A stretch of DNA of 64,000 bases from Whalleya microplaca (lineage: Eukaryota > Ascomycota > Sordariomycetes > Xylariales > Xylariaceae). The position numbers and the translations under genes are program-made. The notes below the pieces were generated by a model that saw only the letters and a program-made list of their open reading frames with translations, had not been told where the DNA came from and made no database searches. Shown piece after piece: positions 43,603-57,655 of this stretch (its first letter is position 1; every line of letters starts with the position of its first letter). The stretch is taken from NCBI GenBank assembly GCA_022497155.1, contig MU385741.1:248001-312000 (forward strand), given 5' to 3'.

Positions 43603-46600
43603 CTTGAAGTAATAGGGGCAGATGCCACGTGGGTTGTGAAGCTCCATATATTCCTGGGGATAACTTTGTTACGTTAGATGTGTCCGACGGAGCGTGTTCC
43701 GGGTTTCAACTGGAGCTAGTAACACTCGTGAAGCCTATCGTCAGACTGTTTCTACCTACCAGCCGTGATGGCTCGCAGGAGGTGACGTTCAATTTGGCGT
43801 CTAGCTATGATCACTGGGTGCTAGGTGCATTGAGTTTATTGTGGCGGCTTTCCGCACGCACCGTCGGCATTGCAGCGTTTACCGATATCCAAGCGGGACG
43901 GGGCTAGATCGGGAGCACCCGCGAATCTGCAGCCCGCCACGGTCTCGAGATCTAGGGCCTCCGTACAAACCACATTCATCCCCATCCTCATTATGGCGTG
44001 TAGTGATTGAATGATCACCATTGCAAACTGGTCGGCATCTCGTCAGGCCACGTGTAATACCTGACTAGCAAGTACATATACTGCTTTTGCACAGACTGCA
44101 GTTGAGATTCTCGTGGCAGCCACATCGCCACGGACGAAAATAGCCACTGGCGTCCCTTGCGTTTTGTGTAACTCGTTGCATAGGGATGAGCGACTGAGGG
44201 AGCTATCTGGTGGCTGTATCTGGGCCAGAAACACGAGTGGCGCTTGGGACCGATTATTTCTAGCCAGTGGCTTTTCATTTATTATTCTTGAACTTGACCA
44301 ACTTCACATTGATTGGGATTTGAAGCACATGAGGATCAAGCCTCATAATTCGGCATAGGGATGGACTATACCTAACCTGCGATGCAGGCTTCTTTAGAAA
44401 AGAGCTAGATCTCGTAATGGTGGACCCGTCTACCTACATGGTATATAGATGAACTCGACATATTGTAAGTAAGATGACTGAAGGGTTATAATATTTGTAT
44501 GAACTGTGCCTGCGTGAACTTATGTGAACGGTAAGGCAGTCTTCGTCCCTAGGGCCGCTAGGAACAAATTTCTACCTACCTCATTCGTAGATATCTTATC
44601 AAAACTATTGGGTATTAGGGCGTTACTTGACGTGGAGCTATAAGCCTCGCTGAATGTAATAAGCTAGTAGGTTGACTCATACCAGAGGAGGAATTTCAGT
44701 TAACTGGCTTAGCTTATGATGGAACATACTACTGTTGCTTTATATGCCTTTGAATCGTATTTCCGAGGCCACTTCTGATCTATGGCAGCCTTGTGATTGT
44801 CTGATCATCTGATAACGATAAGCACTGCCTGAGCTCTTCACGCTATTCAGAGTAGAGCATGAAGGGTGAATAGACTAATTACATTGTTTTGACAACGAGA
44901 TAAGTAGACTACTTGACCAGTCTGAAATCGTATCTTGTGCTGTAGCAATTCCTCGAAGAGTTAGTCTGTGGGCTATGTTGACTATTAGTTGTCCGCTACA
45001 TTAAGCATGAAGATATTCGGATTGGACGCTAACACGGATTTGCCGCCTGATAATAGGTGCATGGCATGTTGTTGATGGCAAAGCTAAGTTTGGGTCCTTA
45101 GGGCCGCATAGAGAGGTTGTCATTAATGGCTCGTCCGGTAGGTAGAAGAGCCTCAATGGCTCCTGTTTAACATTTGAGGGAGTTGTGGGATATTGAATCA
45201 TCTTTGTTCAGCAAAGTGGGCATTCCGCCTAACATGCTTGAGATGAAGTCTTGCTTTAGTCTAGCTTGATACTCCGTGTAGCATAGAAGCTCGGGCGAAC
45301 CGAAGAAGCAGGGCAGACTATAATTTCTTAGGCAGTGTGGAAAGCGTGTGTTAGTCATAGAATGCCAACGAGATCGTATCTCGCGTATACTAGCGATGGG
45401 GTGAATTATCATATGCTCTTCCCCTAACCGTTTTCTTGTGTCATAATGGATAAGAAGCTTAAAAAGATGCGGACATCACAGGGATGTTACTTGCTCATGG
45501 AAGTGAAGAGATAGATCGTGACCCACGGCATAGGTCAATAGTCCATGCTCATGCCCGTCGACGGTGATAGTACCCGAGATGGAGCATGGCAAGACAGCCT
45601 TGCTATGTAGATTGACAAGTCTTGGTGTTTCAAGGAATAAATGCTAGGCACGGGTACGGGGATCCATTGGAAGCATGAAAAGCTTCTGGAAGCATTCTGG
45701 ACGTAGGGGTAAATGAGTTGATGTCACCAGCGCAATGCCTATGAAATGAAGGTACGGCTAGGCAAGGCGCGGGAGATGCCCGTCCACGGGCCAAGAAATG
45801 GTCTATTTCCCCTGAGGATACAGATGCACTATGTATGTACAAGGGAGGATCATGGCACTACACCGTATGTACAGACCGCTAGGGGAACCCGGGCCCGCGG
45901 TTCCATGAGGCGAAGCATGACCATGATCACTGGAGATCCAGATTGGCAGATTGGTTCAATGGAGACATGGGGGAGGAAGAGAGAGAGAGAGAGGGATGTA
46001 CTGTACGCATATGTACGCAGAATTTCGTCCTACGTAGTAGCAAAGTAGCATGCCATGATTGATTGTTGTGCCACTAGTAGGCATCGTTGCTTTTCTTGTT
46101 TATGCTGATTCAGAGAATCAGAGATGTTGGGAGAGAGCGGGCGTTGTTGCGTGGGCCAGCCGGCTGGACGGCTATGCTTCGAATGCTTCGAAAGCTTCTA
46201 CTGCTACTAGAAATCTTCCAGAATCTTTCTTTAATAGGCTAGGACCAATTTCAGGCCCTGCTTGGAAATCTCATGCGTTGCTTATCGACCCTTGCTCTCC
46301 CCACAGCCAACCAATTATAGCTAGCCCTAGGGCGACGATAGGGGGGAGTGAGGAAGTGGGTCTTTTATTCCATTCTGCCATTCTGGTGCGATGGCAGTGC
46401 TTCGTGAATACACAGTAGTACCATGTACATAGTACTAGGGGGCACGCAGCAGTCCGTCTGCTTGGGTCATTCTTATGTCCTTATGCGTACTTACACGCCC
46501 ACACGACCTATGCCATGGGCTGTGGGTGGCTGCGTCATCTTAAGTTATTCGTTCCTCCGCTTATAGTTGGACGAATCCGCAGACATCAAGGCAAGCGCAG

Positions 46601-48890
46601 GAAAGGGGCTGTTTGACTCATTCCAAACTAGAGCTAATCCCCTGACAGATGGGTGGTGTTTAACAACAGACCGAATTGTTTCGTCGAATGCGAAAAGTGA
46701 ACGTGACAATTGGAGATATGAATCGAGATACTCTATGAATGTATCGGTACTTTACGTACTTAGGTAGTGGTGAGGAAATTCGCTAGCACGCGTTTGGCTA
46801 ACGCTGTTTGGTGGTTTGTTTCAATTCTGGCCAACTACGAAAACGAATTATAGAAGGTCCGAGCGCTAGCTAGCACTTTTATTGCTTGATCGGGTTAGGA
46901 ACCTGGGTAATCTCTCTACCGAACCGATTCAACCCGGCATATTGTACCGTTATTGCGTATTATTGTATGGTATTATTAGATTTCGAGAGTTTACAGTATG
47001 TATTAATGAGACGTTTTCGTTACAATTAGGCCTCAAAGTAGATGGATTCGTACCAGTATGTGTCTTGAGCACGCAGAGGGTGGATGGACTTACTTACTGG
47101 CAGATCTAGTGCGCGATATGCCATATGCCATCCACCAAGTCCGTCGAATGAATGCTTATACGTCTCTTGGTAGGCAAAGGACAACTCCAGCTAAACTGCC
47201 CCTTTCACAGCTTCCACCATTGTTCATTTATTACTCCTAAATAACCATCGTTCAGCATGCCTACTAGCATAACTCGCAAGGATTTCATCGGCAATCTCCT
47301 GAGGTCCGCAACTCAGCTATCAAGTACGGAACTGTAGGTTTACAGAATACGTACTGTATGTTTCTATCTGGTTTAGAAAGGTACCTGGCATAGATATGAA
47401 TACGATCTCTATTGATAATAATAGAAGGATATCTTATATTCTTAGCTGGGAGCATGCGCCTCCATTACTGAGGACAGAGAAATTCATCATCATTCCCCAG
47501 ATTCTGAAGGTGTACCCTCCATGTTCATTGTAGGAGGAACATATGTAGCTTTCACGCTGTATGATGTACGCGACAATGCAAATATGAGTTGGGCTAATAC
47601 GTGCCATGTACCTGAAAAGCTGTGACCACAGGGTAATCTGTTTTTGGGCAAATGGAGGGCCAAGCTTGGGAAATCATGTCAATAACACGGCTAATAAGGG
47701 CGGAGCACGTTTATGGACCTTGTACCGGGACCCATCTGGATGCCCTGAATGCCAAGAAAAGAAAAGGGAAAAAAAGGCAGAATGCTTGCTGTGACGGGGT
47801 CCAGAGAGGGCGTTTTAACGCGCCGTAGACATACACAAGCCTGCTAAATATAATTGAGAGAGATACGTGTATGTATTGACTGCAGCATCATGGTTAAACT
47901 TACTATTCCGCACCTACACAGTAGGTAGACACAGTTTAATAGAAATGTCCAAAATTCAATATCGGTTCGGCCGTTAAACAGACACCAACTAACCTATTTG
48001 GAGTTTGACTTGTCCAAAGTGGCTAGCACCACCTGTTTTAGACTTTATGCCAAGTGTTCAGCTAGACATCCAGCCAAGGTACTTGTACTTACGTACGTCT
48101 GCCACGTACTGGACAGGTATGTATTGTATATCATCTACGGATTACATGGGAGTGTGACCTGGCCCCCAGCAATAAAGTGGTTTTACTGGACCTGGCTGGA
48201 TGAACAGGGTCCTCGAGGGAAAATGTTCCGCTTCCAGAAGTCGAGAGCTTGCCTGCTTGCCAGGCTTGTTGATGTCAGTCCCATGTTTAAGGGAGAGGAC
48301 TGGAAGTTCCAACATCCAGTCATCATTGATGATGGAACTTGTGGGCAAGCTATGACCCGGGTAGCAGGAGCATGTATATGTACATACATAGCTACAGTTC
48401 ACAGTACATGACACATCTAGCTTACACCTAGATAGCACTTGAGGGGCATACTCGCAGTACATACTTCTGTACCTATGTACATAAGAGATACGTACCTACC
48501 ACTAGCACAACCGTACGGTATTTCTCTCCCTGCCTACATACAAATATATGTACTGGATGGTCCCTGCCCCCCAGTTCGTTTCCAACACACATGCACACCT
48601 GCACCCTGCGCGTCCACGCTTTGTCCACCGCCAAAACTAAAGTCGCGAGTACCTCTCTACCTAACCACATCACCATTGATTTGTTTGGTCATTTCATCAC
48701 TTCTAATATTTTCGTTCCTTTGGCACCCTCACTTTTTTTTCTTTTTTTTTCTTCTTTTTCGTCACCCAGATTCAATACACGTACCTTCCGCAGTAATTCT
48801 TCAAATTCGCCGACGACACTCTTCTCTCCCTTTCTCATCCACACCTGACTCCAAGCAAAAGCAAAAAAGGCGACAACAAATTTTCTCGAG
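43603..48890. other. Right part of gene desert
   Basis: More than 5 kb without a supported gene. Short frames (for example 43629-43907 plus, 45001-45412 minus, 47998-48411 plus) show no family motif or splice support. A GA microsatellite lies at 45978-45993. From about 48,500 the plus strand turns pyrimidine-rich and probably belongs to the leader or promoter of the C2H2 factor. Confidence 0.4.
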
Positions 48891-49354
48891 GTGAGTTCGC
48901 GTCATATGTTACATACTCCCATTCCAGCTCCCCCCGGTCCTATAAACTTTAGGTCCACACACGTTTGCTTCCTGTGGCTGCGGCGATATTTGGCTATCTC
49001 CATCTTTGTCAACGTTTGGCTGCTTCTGTGGCTGTATTATGGGTTGTCAATATCTCTGTCGCGCTTCACGAGTACCATTTCACTTGTCCTTTCATTGGTA
49101 TTGGATACATTCATGGGATGTTCGCGGTCTCTTGCCGGCTTGATCGACTACATACTACGTAACCGTAACTCCAGTCATTATCGGGGTTAGTTGACTGCAT
49201 AGCCAAGGCGCCATCATACAAACAGCACCGCTGTATCCCTTATGGTCATGAATATCTCAGGAGCACCTAACCCGAATCATCATTTGTCCTGTTCTGTAAA
49301 TGACATTGTCCATCTATTTGCACAAAGCTAACTTGACTTGATTTGTTCGCGTAG
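48891..49354 (+). other. Possible 5' leader intron of the C2H2 factor
   Basis: A perfect GTGAGT donor at 48891 follows a long pyrimidine-rich stretch. A CTAAC branch-like word lies near 49328-49332, 22 bases before a TAG acceptor at 49352-49354. Long leaders with introns are common for fungal transcription factors. This is based on splice signals only. Confidence 0.3.
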
Positions 49355-49987
49355 GTCACATCTTCTTTCGCGCCCCTCAGACGGACAATACTGGATCGAA
49401 TCAAGATTGAATCGAGAGTGAATCAAGAGCGAGAATAAGCCTCTTCCCAGTCGCCTCTGCGGTCTTTACTCATCGGCCTTGCCCACACCCGACCCAACGA
49501 GACTCACGATTGCAAGACCTGCAAGACCTGCGTACATTCACTTTTTCGGCAATAACAGAAATATTTGTCGGGAAGGTCAAATTTAGGTATAGAACGGCTG
49601 GGCTGGTTTTCCGCTTTAGTCGGACCAATATAACGGATGCAACACTGAGTAGCTAAAGTTCAGCAAACAAATCTACCATATTGTCTTGACTGGCATATTT
49701 AGTCGAGTACAGGCAAACACAACTGCGCCGAACCTGAACCCGACACGTCCAGCTTACTCTATCGGAAGCGTTCTCTTCACTGCACATATTGTTGACGCGA
49801 CACGCCTGGTTTGCTGCTGGCCTCGCCCTCGTTCTCGGATATCGGCAAGGACGGTCCTGTCTTTGTGCAGCCTATATCCTAGACTTGGGTTCTGTGGCGT
49901 GGTAGCTACATCACGTCCTTCCTACACACTCTCGAACGACCCCTCGGGCCTCTTTCGGTTGACTGCGATTTGCTCGTCGAACCCATC

Positions 49988-51467
<1,480 letters not shown>

Positions 51468-53955
51468 GAGGTAACAGATGGCCCCGAGAAGGTCTAGCCT
51501 TTCTGCAAACGCGAGACTGTGTCTCCGTTTGGGCCTCTTTTTGTCGATTGATAGATCTCCTTTGTCATTTGCATTTTTCCTTTGTCATGGATTGGTTCAA
51601 TACCCAATGGCACGGTTATCGTGGGCCACATGCGTTCGAGGATGGGACTAGCAAACGGCGTTTTACTGCGACTCGGACTTTTTCGACTGGCCCCAAGGCC
51701 AAACTCACCTCACTAATCGAGCATGGCATCGCCCTAGCATACCAGTGGAAGCTTTATAATATACAAGCCTAGACTCTCGCATCTCGTTGATGGATTCAAG
51801 GAGACTAGGGGGTGGCAGTTCTGATTCTAGTTTGCATCTTCTCTCTTTTCCAACCTAGACTGGTTGGGATCGGTGGACATGTAACACAACAACAACAACA
51901 CACTGCGTGGAGGAACAAGAAAAACGGGCTAAGAACGGAGAGACACAAAGGATACGGGGCAGTCACTCAACCGCGTTTTATGTTGCGGAAAATATTCTTT
52001 GCTTTCCCGGCGGTAGCAAAGCAAAAGAAGAAAAAAGAACAGAAAAAAGGCGGCCGGAGGAGGAGGGATTCACAAAGGGTCATAGGTATGGCGTGCCGGG
52101 ATTTTTTTACTACTGTGTAGAGAGCAGCAGCTGGATGTACTGTCGGCCTTTTAGAGTCGCCGCTGGGTTTGAGCAATCAAGAATGAATGAGAAGAAAGGC
52201 TTCGCTAGTGCGCGATACCTGTTACGCATCGTGGACTTGTCTTTTTTGCATGGTGTGCTACTGTATGATTTCGTGCTCCTGAAAGAGCGCCGAGGAACCG
52301 TAGGCCCTTGTGTGACCTGGTTCAGGACTCCATTCTCGAGTGCCTAATTGTTGTTCGTGTTTATGCAGAGTCTACAGGTATGAGCTATCTTGGAAAGGGA
52401 TTGCTTATGCATGCTAATGCCGCTTTTACACAAAGGAAACGGGGACGTTATTCGAAGACGATTTCTTGAGCCCCGTGAGCCATATGTATTGGTTCTTTTG
52501 TTTTATAGAGAATAATGGGTATTTCCTCGGACTTTTTAAAAACCCTTATGTAACGAATACATGGGAAATGTAGTGTTGTAAAAGCGGTCAGCCATGTAGG
52601 GGGTACAGATCTGCTCGTTTTTGCGGTTGATCTTTTGGCTGCTGTGACTGGATTGACTAGTTTGACAGCTCTCCCGGAGCTGAATGTCGATCGCAGACGG
52701 GCAGACGGGGTCGAGATCGGATGAAGTTATTAGGGGGCGGTGGAGAGAGGTGAGGTGGTATGTGCACGAATATAGGCCGAGACATTTTTCTATTCTTGAT
52801 TACTATTCCGGGGGCAGTCACCTGGATCATCGTCGTTGAACTTCACCTTTACAAAAAGTTGTCTAAATCAACTGACTAATTGATCTTTCGGTGATCTCGT
52901 CACCTAAACTAGAGTTCTATCTACCTATCGTAAATGTAGAAATTACGTCTTTTCAGATAACCGTGACCTTCACCTAGGCCGTTACCTGATTTCAATCCAA
53001 TGCGTATAGACATATTTCTGTTACACTGTGGCTTACAGAACATATCACAAATCGACTCCCTACCGTAATAGATCCCGTCCAAGGCACCGCCTCTCGTACG
53101 ATTTTGCGGCAGCCGGGCCCTTGACGAGGACCAAAAGTGGGTGGTGATGTCGGTTGTGCGCCAGTCGTTGGTGTCCGGAATTTTTGATTTGTGATCAACT
53201 CGCTTCTCCAGGATACAACGTATCCTTGGCCAAGAAAGAGCTGCGGTGTTTTTTCCCTTCTCTTCTCTGTCTCCCTGTCTCTCTCGCTCTCTCGGAAAAA
53301 AATTGGTGATGCAACCTTTCGTTCATTATGATTATATTCGTTGGGTGTATTTAAACTTTGTTTCTTGTGTGTATAAACTATTTTACCTTAATCTTGAAAC
53401 GCCATTCGTTACCTCTTTTTCGTGCCATCACAGCCATTTCTTGCTACCCTGGGCCGCCCAGGAACCCGAGTGAGGGACCCTGGCCTGTATAAAACTACGG
53501 TGACAATCTCCTCAGTAGACGCTGTGCCACGTTATCGCATCGGAATCTTCCTGCTTGATGGGCCTGTAGAGTGCAGATTGTGGTGTTTAAAGGGTGATAC
53601 CTCCCCTTGCGCTCCCAACCCACAGTTTCTGACTGGCTGGGGATTGCAGTGCCGTGAGCTTCGCTCATCTAAGCATGATTTGATCTTTTGGATGTGCTAA
53701 TCGCCTGCAAATCTCGTACGAGCTGGGTATACGGTAGTCCCCTTGGTATGTCGACAAGACGAAGACATATTTCGGACCTTGGCCCCCTTGTCTCCATCCA
53801 GCTGGGATTTTGAAGGCCACAACAAGCTGGCGTCTTTCCATTTCCAACGACGAGGCCAATAGCTCTCGTGGTCTACTTCGCGACTCTTCTAGGAGTCCTA
53901 CGCGTTGACCACAGACCTTTGAAGAGAGTATCGCCAACCCTGGAAGAAACAGACT
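51468..53955. other. Intergenic, 2.5 kb
   Basis: This includes the 3' leader of the C2H2 gene and the promoter of the DsbA-like gene. Short purine-rich frames (51812-52347) and others are not supported. The patch near 53230-53300 is pyrimidine-rich (TCTCTG/CTCTCTCG). Confidence 0.45.
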
Positions 53956-55092
53956 ATGACGAGCATAAAAGACTTGTTATCACCGATGGATGAAACTGGT
54001 AGCGAGGAGAAGGTACAAGAGGAGGACACGGTCAAGCCGGTCAACATGGCTCTGGAGACAACACGCTATGTTCTGGAGCTGATCCTTGACCCTATATGCC
54101 CGAACTGTTATATCGGATTGAAGAGCCTGAATACCGCCATCGAAACCTACAAGGCTCGGCACCCGGAAGCCGTCTTCGAGGTGACCTGTTCGCCGTTTAT
54201 GCTACATCCGTCGGCAGCTCGAAGTGGTGAGTCTTCTCTATTTGTATCTGCAAAGCATACCCCTGAAGCATCATCTCACTGCCATTATGACTTTCAAGTT
54301 TCCCGTTTCTATCAAGTGGAAAGCAATGAAAGACAAAGTCAGTTGATGCAACAGCGCATCAACTACCATCCCATTCTATCTTAAAACAAAAGATATATCA
54401 CATAACCTCTGCCAATATCCCCCCCCCAGGAGCCCAACTGAGCTACTCGCTAACACTGCGACCTTACCCCTATTCTAGCCTACGACAAAGCCAGCTACAT
54501 ACCGCGAACAGCCCACAGCTTCGACGAGTGGAACACCCTCGGCGAAGCCGTCGGCATCCACTTCAGCTGGCGCGGACGCACAGGCAGCACGCGCGACGCG
54601 CACAAACTCCTACGTTTCGCGCTCGAGAGCGAGCCCACGAGCGCGCGGAGCACCCACTTCGCCCGCCCCCAACCTCACCCCCAACCCCAATCTCCAGCAG
54701 CTCAACCTCTACCTTCGCCGCAATCGCAACACGACCGCCCGCCCCCGCAGCGCGGCCCAGCCCTCCAGATGCGCCTCCTCTCCGCCCTCCTACGCGCGTA
54801 CCACGAGTCGGACGCAGACCTCTCGGACCGCACCTTCCTCGCCTCGACAGCGGCCGCCGCGACGGGGCTTCCCCGGAGGGAGATCGAGCGCGTGCTGGGC
54901 AGCGAGCGGTGGGGCGCCGCGGTCGACGGGCTGTGCGCGGAGGTGCGGCGCGGGCGCAGCGTCGCCATCGAGGCCGTGCCGACGCTCATCGTTAATGATC
55001 GGTACGTCATCGGCGGGTGGCAGCGCGCTGGTTTTTTGGTTGATGAGTTTGAGAGGGTTGGGCTGGGGGTTGGGGGGGCGTGGGATGGGTAG
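53956..55092 (+). CDS. DsbA/FrnE-like thiol oxidoreductase
   Basis: Two exons: 53956-54226 and 54479-55092, giving 294 residues. The thioredoxin-fold DsbA family is shown by ELILDPICPNCYIGLKSLN, with Cys48 and Cys51 in a CPNC motif in place of the more usual CPWC. Later blocks include GRTGSTRDAHKLLRFA and a C-terminal cis-Pro region AVPTLIVNDRYVIGGWQ, both typical of FrnE-type proteins. It may act in thiol-disulphide exchange or as an isomerase-like enzyme. A Pro/Gln-rich insertion (about residues 145-175) interrupts the helical domain. The intron is 252 bases, long for this window; an acceptor exists at 54430 but gives a poorer join. Exon 2 is very GC-rich. Confidence 0.85.
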
Positions 55093-56776
55093 GGAGGGAC
55101 GGAGTGTGTGAGTGGGAATGGGTAGGGGGATGGGTAAGGGGTGAGTAGGGAGCTGGGACTGCACGTGAAGTTGGGATGTAGGTAAGTAGGGGGAGGTAGG
55201 GAAGTGCGGTTTGGTTCTAGGGCTGGCAAGGTTACTCGGCTCGGCTCGGCATGGCATGGGCGGATCTATAGCCACAGCACTGTTACGTGGAAGGATGGAA
55301 GGAATCCTTTGCGAATGCGAGCTCGAGGGATGGATGATTAGTGATCACCTTCCCGACACTTATATACGTACCCGATCTTCCTTCCCCTTGGGCACAGGAC
55401 GACGAGTCTATCGGAGACCGGAGTGTCTTGGTCACCGCTGGAAAATAAGACAGTCCGACGTCTTCACTCAGGGTTTGTAAGATAAGACAAGGGAAAGAAG
55501 ACGAGTGTGTATATTTGAGAGCACAAGTTCTTGACGGATATCTATATATATCAAGTGGAATCACGCTCAGGGGCCATCTACGTCCTGGACAGCTAGTTAC
55601 GAACTGGAAACGATAAAAAGTCTTCTGAAACGATATCCAGGTATTGATGAATGGCCCAGGGTTTACCGTCAGGCTGCCTGCTTAACTATGCTTATGTATT
55701 CTTCCAAAATAGAGTGCTTCGCTCTTACTTTCTCACCCGTAATCAGATCCTTCCCACCTGAAGTGTTCCAACTCCTCTTAAGCTATATCGATAGCCTGGG
55801 CCAGTCAGCCACAGCCATCACTAACGATCCCAGAGTAGCATTATGGCTATGATATTCATACTTGTTCGTGTGATAGGTCCAAGAGACTACGGCTTTCGCG
55901 GATAGCGGTAGCAAAGCGGATGCTGTATCATGTCATCCGGGGAGATGCCGTTTGGACTCATTGTGACGAAAAAAGGAGGCTCAAATAGGGGGCGGGGAAT
56001 GGAATGAAGACCAAAAAAAGTAGCCAAGAGGAACAGAAAGGAGAAATATTCCATCGATAGATGCTACTATACCGTAACCCAGAGACCCCTCTGGACAAGG
56101 GTGCGAGCCATAGGACCCCTATTGCCACCTCCATCTCGTAAGACTACACTGCTAGGGAACCCATCAAGTCCCCCCCCCCCTACAGAACTCGATCACACCT
56201 CTGGATCCAAGTCACTCAAGTCACAGCACGTACACAAGTCTCAAGGCACAAGCAAAATAAGTCCTGTAGAAAACCATGCTTTGCTGTATGTATAGCGATG
56301 TTTCCTATAGAAAAATGCAAAGGACAAACGCAAACCCAGCCCAGCCCACGCTCTGTGATGGAAGAAAAGGAGGCCCATCATCATCATCATCATCACAAAA
56401 CTAGCACTATTGGGTAATGGTACTCGCAAGCAAGATAGGTTAGGTATCAACCAACCACCGCTTCCCGCTCAGTTCAGTTCAGTTCAGTTCGCCCGCTTTG
56501 CAAAACAAAGAAACGCTCCCTTCATGCAATGCATTTCTTGCTCCATAATCAATCAATGACCCAGCCGAACCAAACGCCGTAGATGCTTTTTTTTTGTTGC
56601 CCTGTCCGTGAATGAGTATGAGGAAATCATCATCAGATCCAGATATCCAGATCCATCCTGCTCTCTCACGAACGCCTCCTCCTCTGCCTCCGTCTGCGTC
56701 TCCTACTCCTCGGTGTCGGTGGTAATCCCCCCCCTGCCAAACCGGAAACAACAGGCCAGTCAGACGACCGCTTAAG
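55093..56776. other. Convergent intergenic region, 1.7 kb
   Basis: This lies between the 3' ends of the DsbA-like gene (plus) and TFIIE beta (minus). G-rich tracts (GGGATGGGTAGGG type) follow the DsbA-like stop codon at 55077-55200. A CAT trinucleotide run and a GTTCA pentanucleotide repeat are near the right end. I see no gene. Confidence 0.5.
56471..56490. repeat. AGTTC pentanucleotide repeat
   Basis: Four exact tandem units of AGTTC lie in the 3' flank of the TFIIE beta gene. It is a simple repeat by direct reading. Confidence 0.9.
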
Positions 56777-57655
56777 CTAGTGCAGCCGCTTGTTAGGGTT
56801 AGCGTTAAAGAGGGCCTCCATGTGCGCGTTCTGGAACTTCTTGACGGTGCGCGCAGCCTTGCGCTTCTTCTGCGCGGGCTTGCCCAGCCCATCCTTGCCG
56901 CGCCGCGCGCGCGGGTCCTCGCCCGTGGGCTTCTGCCCGCGCTCCTTGAGCGCGCGCACCATGTCGTCGGGCGCCGGCATCTGCGGCGTCTGCGCCTTCC
57001 AGCGGTGGACGAACTCGGCGTCGACGGCGTGGTGGAGGGACGGGTCGTCCGCCCACACGTACTTGGCGTGGCTGTCCTTCTTCAGCCCCGTCGTGATGAT
57101 CCGGTGCGCCCGCCGCAGCTCGTCGATCGCGCCGTCGCAGTCCGGCCACCCGTCCTTAATGTCCTTGACCGACGCCGCTGACGCGTCTTGCTTGTGCTGC
57201 AGGTGCTCGAGGAGTTTCTCCTTGGAGTTTACGCCGGGGAGCACGGGCTTGAACTCGTATTTGCCCGTGCGCCAGACGGGTTCGGAGGACCCCTTGACTC
57301 GTGGGCTCGGGATGTAGGTCACGCGCAGGTGGCTCTTCAGCATCTGGGCGAACTTCTTCTGGTCCTCCTCGGAGTTGTGTTGCAGTGTCAGGTGCTCCAG
57401 GACGTCCTGTAGGCTCTTGGGCGTCTGCTTCGATTTCAAGTACTCGACGGCGTACGTCAGCTTCGTGTTTATGTGTGTGCCGTAGTCTGCGGCTGCTGCT
57501 GCTGCGGCGGCGGCAGCGGGTGTGGAGGATGCATAGTTGGCGATGTTGTCGCGCTTTTGACGCTTCGAAGCCGGGCCATCTTTGGATGGGTTTGACGAGG
57601 ATGGAGCAGACGACCCGAAACTTCGCTTCTTGAGGAGACTGCCGAGGGCGGACAT
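56777..57655 (-). CDS. TFA2: TFIIE subunit beta
   Basis: Single exon, 292 residues. TFIIE beta joins the RNA polymerase II pre-initiation complex and helps recruit and activate TFIIH. The N-terminal region has basic patches (SKRQKRDN) and an Ala run of about 10. The first winged-helix domain (TKLTYAVEYLKSKQTPKSLQDVLEHL) and a following one (WRTGKYEFKPVLPGVNSKEKLLEHL) are the core of this family. A basic C-terminal tail (KKRKAARTVKKFQNAHMEAL) is typical. Length matches the family. It converges with the DsbA-like gene. Confidence 0.9.
   Translation of the reverse strand: MSALGSLLKKRSFGSSAPSSSNPSKDGPASKRQKRDNIANYASSTPAAAAAAAAAADYGTHINTKLTYAVEYLKSKQTPKSLQDVLEHLTLQHNSEEDQKKFAQMLKSHLRVTYIPSPRVKGSSEPVWRTGKYEFKPVLPGVNSKEKLLEHLQHKQDASAASVKDIKDGWPDCDGAIDELRRAHRIITTGLKKDSHAKYVWADDPSLHHAVDAEFVHRWKAQTPQMPAPDDMVRALKERGQKPTGEDPRARRGKDGLGKPAQKKRKAARTVKKFQNAHMEALFNANPNKRLH

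Noticed and set aside
45001..45412. Two adjacent minus-strand frames in the gene desert
   Set aside because: Composition is not distinctive and no splice signal joins them into a recognisable protein.
47998..48411. 137-codon plus-strand frame
   Set aside because: No motif, mixed hydrophobicity, and overlapped by an equally long frame on the other strand.
51907..52347. 146-codon plus-strand frame after the C2H2 gene
   Set aside because: Lys/Glu-rich because of purine-rich DNA; it lies in the expected 3' leader.
54528..55275. Arg/Pro-rich frames on both strands over the DsbA-like second exon
   Set aside because: They are shadows of a very GC-rich exon whose correct frame joins exon 1 and contains family motifs.
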